Positions 6,142 to 7,515 of a DNA stretch of 7,515 nucleotides are shown in pieces. The stretch comes from an uncultured Collinsella sp. (GTDB taxonomy: Bacteria; Actinomycetota; Coriobacteriia; Coriobacteriales; Coriobacteriaceae). Below the pieces are notes generated by a model. It did no database searches and was not told where the DNA came from. It saw only the letters and a list, made by a program, of their open reading frames with translations. Positions within the stretch are counted from its first letter, which is position 1; every line of letters starts with the position of its first letter. Where the stretch lies: the NCBI GenBank assembly GCA_900554595.1, contig USHZ01000098.1:1-7515 (forward strand), given 5' to 3'. The position numbers and the translations under genes are program-made.

Positions 6142-6202
6142 GGCGTACCGCACGGATCCCGACCGGGCATAAGGCCCGGCGGAAAACCGATAGGAGTAAA
6201 AC
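6133..6202 (+). promoter_or_regulatory. Possible -10 box and leader of the P1-family hydrolase gene
   Basis: TACAAT at 6133-6138 is a good -10 match but touches the terminator stem and has no clear -35 at the right distance. If used, it gives a leader of about 60 bases that contains a 6-bp hairpin, CCGGGC (6163-6168) with GCCCGG (6174-6179), twelve bases before the AGGAG at 6192-6196. Alternatively, the gene is fed by read-through from maf. Confidence 0.3.
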
Positions 6203-7204
6203 ATGGATACACTGCTTGAGGCCATTGACGTTTGCGATGTCGATGGCTTTTGCTTTGGCAACTATACGGACGAGGAGGCCGGCACCGGTTGCACCGTAAT
6301 CGTGGCACCCGAGGGCGCCACCGGCGGTGTTGACGTTCGCGGCGGTGCCCCGGCATCGCGCGAGACCGACCTGCTGCGTCCCGAGAACACCGTGGACAAG
6401 GTCCACGCCGTCTGCCTTTCGGGTGGATCGGCCTTTGGTCTGGAAGCCGCAAGCGGCGTCGCCCGCGAGCTCGAGAGCCGCGGCATCGGCCTTCCTGTCG
6501 GCCCCACGCAAGTGCCCATCGTGTGCTCCAGCTGCATCTTCGACCTCGCCTTTGGCGACCCCACCGTACGCCCCGACATTGAGGCTGGCATCTCCGCCGT
6601 GCGTGAGGCGCTCGACAACACCCCCACCACGCTCGAGCAGGGCAATGTAGGTGCCGGTACCGGTGCCACCGTGGGCAAGCTCATGGGCCCCGCCACCTGC
6701 ATGAAGGCCGGCCTAGGCGCTGCCGCCGTGGCACTCGGCCCTGTTAAGGTGGGTGCCGTGGTCTCGGTCAACGCCTGCGGCAATATCGTCGACCCCTTCA
6801 CCGGTGAATGGGTCGCTGGTATGCGCGCCGCAGCAGATAGCGATCAGATTGTCGACATGGAGCTCGCGGCCTTTGCCGCCGCCGGCTCCATGCAAATGCC
6901 GCTCGACCGCACCAACACCACCATCAGCTGCATCGTCACCAATGTGGAGCTCACCAAGGCTCAGGCCACCAAGGTGTCCCAAATGGCCGCAGATGCCTAT
7001 GCGCACGCCATTCGCCCCACACACACCACCAACGACGGCGACACCATCTACACCCTCGCCAGCGGCAAGCTGGGAGCCCAGGCAAGCGCCGCCGTGCCCC
7101 TGGACCTGCTGGGCATGCTCGCCGTAAGGGCCCTACAGACCGCCATCGTAAACGGAGCCAAAACCGCCAAAACATCCCACGGCATCCCCGGCGCCGCAAA
7201 GTAA
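6203..7204 (+). CDS. P1/S58-family (DmpA/NylC-like) self-cleaving hydrolase
   Basis: This 333-residue protein belongs to the DmpA/P1 group of N-terminal-nucleophile hydrolases, which cleave themselves and then act as aminopeptidases or amidases. Visible signatures are ETDLLRPEN (54-62), LSGGSAFGLEAASGV (72-86), VPIVCSSCIFDL (104-115) and GNVGAGTGATVGK (147-159). NylC, the 6-aminohexanoate-oligomer hydrolase, cleaves before a threonine in an Asn-Thr pair. Here RTN|TTISCIVTN puts the cut at N238/T239, giving chains of about 238 and 95 residues. K159, N190, T239, D278 and D280 match in spacing the NylC residues K189, N219, T267, D306 and D308. There is no signal peptide, so it should be cytoplasmic. 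AGGAG lies six bases before the ATG. The natural substrate is unknown; nylon-oligomer activity should not be assumed. Confidence 0.93.
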   Translation: MDTLLEAIDVCDVDGFCFGNYTDEEAGTGCTVIVAPEGATGGVDVRGGAPASRETDLLRPENTVDKVHAVCLSGGSAFGLEAASGVARELESRGIGLPVGPTQVPIVCSSCIFDLAFGDPTVRPDIEAGISAVREALDNTPTTLEQGNVGAGTGATVGKLMGPATCMKAGLGAAAVALGPVKVGAVVSVNACGNIVDPFTGEWVAGMRAAADSDQIVDMELAAFAAAGSMQMPLDRTNTTISCIVTNVELTKAQATKVSQMAADAYAHAIRPTHTTNDGDTIYTLASGKLGAQASAAVPLDLLGMLAVRALQTAIVNGAKTAKTSHGIPGAAK

Positions 7205-7216
7205 ACTAGCTCGTCC

Positions 7217-7341
7217 GGTTGCCCGGTGGGGCTTGGTTATGTTTGCTGCTCTACAGTCCTGGCTCGCACGAAGAGCACATTAAGTGCTCTTCGGCTCGTG
7301 CGGAACTCGCGACAAACATAACCAAGCCCCACCGGGCAACC
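7217..7341. repeat. Nested inverted repeat with a perfect 29-bp outer stem
   Basis: Bases 7217-7245 are the exact reverse complement of 7313-7341 (29 bp, starting GGTTGCCCGGTGGGG). The 67 bases between them hold a second hairpin: GAAGAGCAC (7270-7278) with GTGCTCTTC (7284-7292) around ATTAA, extended by CGCAC (7265-7269) with GTGCG (7298-7302) across a 5-base bulge. The element begins 12 bases after the hydrolase stop. No T run follows on the plus strand, so it is not a standard terminator. I see no target-site duplication and no coding capacity. It may be a small palindromic mobile or repeat element, an RNA-stabilising 3' end, or a non-coding RNA. Confidence 0.85.
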
Positions 7342-7472
7342 TACTCAACAAGATCCCTTTCAGCCCAGGCCCCTGCGTACCGCGCGTCTAAGATCTTCAA
7401 ATTCAGCTTGCTGACATAAAGCGGGACACAGCAGAGGACCCCTGGTCCTTAACTTGATACGAGTTCCGCACG
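7297..7472. repeat. 13-base inverted repeat pair linking the two 3' hairpins
   Basis: CGTGCGGAACTCG at 7297-7309 is the exact reverse complement of CGAGTTCCGCACG at 7460-7472. The first copy overlaps the inner hairpin of the nested repeat. The second runs directly into the hairpin at 7477-7497. The intervening 7342-7459 holds no credible gene, only a weak 6-bp stem (7435-7440 with 7444-7449). Confidence 0.7.
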
Positions 7473-7505
7473 CAAAGGAGGCGCCAGTGGCGCCTCCGTC
7501 TTGCG
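7471..7505. terminator. GC-rich hairpin near the right edge, possible terminator
   Basis: GGAGGCGCC (7477-7485) and GGCGCCTCC (7489-7497) form a perfect 9-bp stem around AGT. CGCAA (7471-7475) and TTGCG (7501-7505) add an outer stem across a small internal loop. The plus-strand tail is GTCTTG and the minus-strand tail is TTTGCG, so neither has a proper T run. It could terminate a minus-strand gene beyond the window or back up termination of the hydrolase transcript. Confidence 0.45.
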
Positions 7506-7515
7506 CAGGACTGTT

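Noticed and set aside
7219..7419. 66-residue plus-strand open frame at the right end
   Set aside because: It is read through the nested inverted repeat, has no ribosome site and shows no domain.
7205..7515. tRNA gene, CRISPR array or insertion-sequence ends in the 3' non-coding region
   Set aside because: No cloverleaf, no T-loop sequence, no regularly spaced repeats, no transposase and no target-site duplication are visible.

Overview
The window looks like chromosomal sequence from a high-GC anaerobic actinobacterium, most likely a Coriobacteriia member such as Collinsella. This is inferred from strongly GC-ending codons, the protein set, and compact genes separated by GC-rich hairpin terminators. 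No search was run to confirm the taxon. Nothing indicates a phage, plasmid, insertion sequence or CRISPR array.

Layout. At the left edge a minus-strand gene appears to start at base 31 and run off the window. It is followed by about 550 bases of mostly AT-rich intergenic DNA. Next on the plus strand is ppk1 (583-2979), a polyphosphate kinase with an unusual Pro/Ala/Glu-rich C-terminal tail, closed by a strong intrinsic terminator. Then comes a TrmA/RlmD-family 23S rRNA m5U methyltransferase (start best placed at 3093, end 4406). A long hairpin separates it from a small convergent minus-strand gene (4481-4774) that encodes a membrane-anchored zinc-ribbon protein. A divergent control region with a recognisable promoter precedes a two-gene operon: a DJ-1/PfpI-family protein (4981-5523) and a Maf nucleotide pyrophosphatase (5520-6101), joined by an ATGA overlap. 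After a terminator comes a P1/S58-family (DmpA/NylC-like) self-cleaving hydrolase (6203-7204).

The last 311 bases are non-coding. They hold the most striking structure in the window: a nested inverted repeat (7217-7341) with a perfect 29-bp outer stem, plus a further 9-bp hairpin at 7477-7497. A 13-bp sequence inside the first structure recurs inverted just before the second.

The genes are mainly housekeeping. Ppk1 makes polyphosphate, the methyltransferase modifies rRNA, and the DJ-1 and Maf pair suggests repair of damaged metabolites or nucleotides. I do not see a clearly new multi-gene system. The best leads are the 3'-terminal nested repeat, the Ppk1 tail, and the structured, AT-rich region upstream of ppk1.
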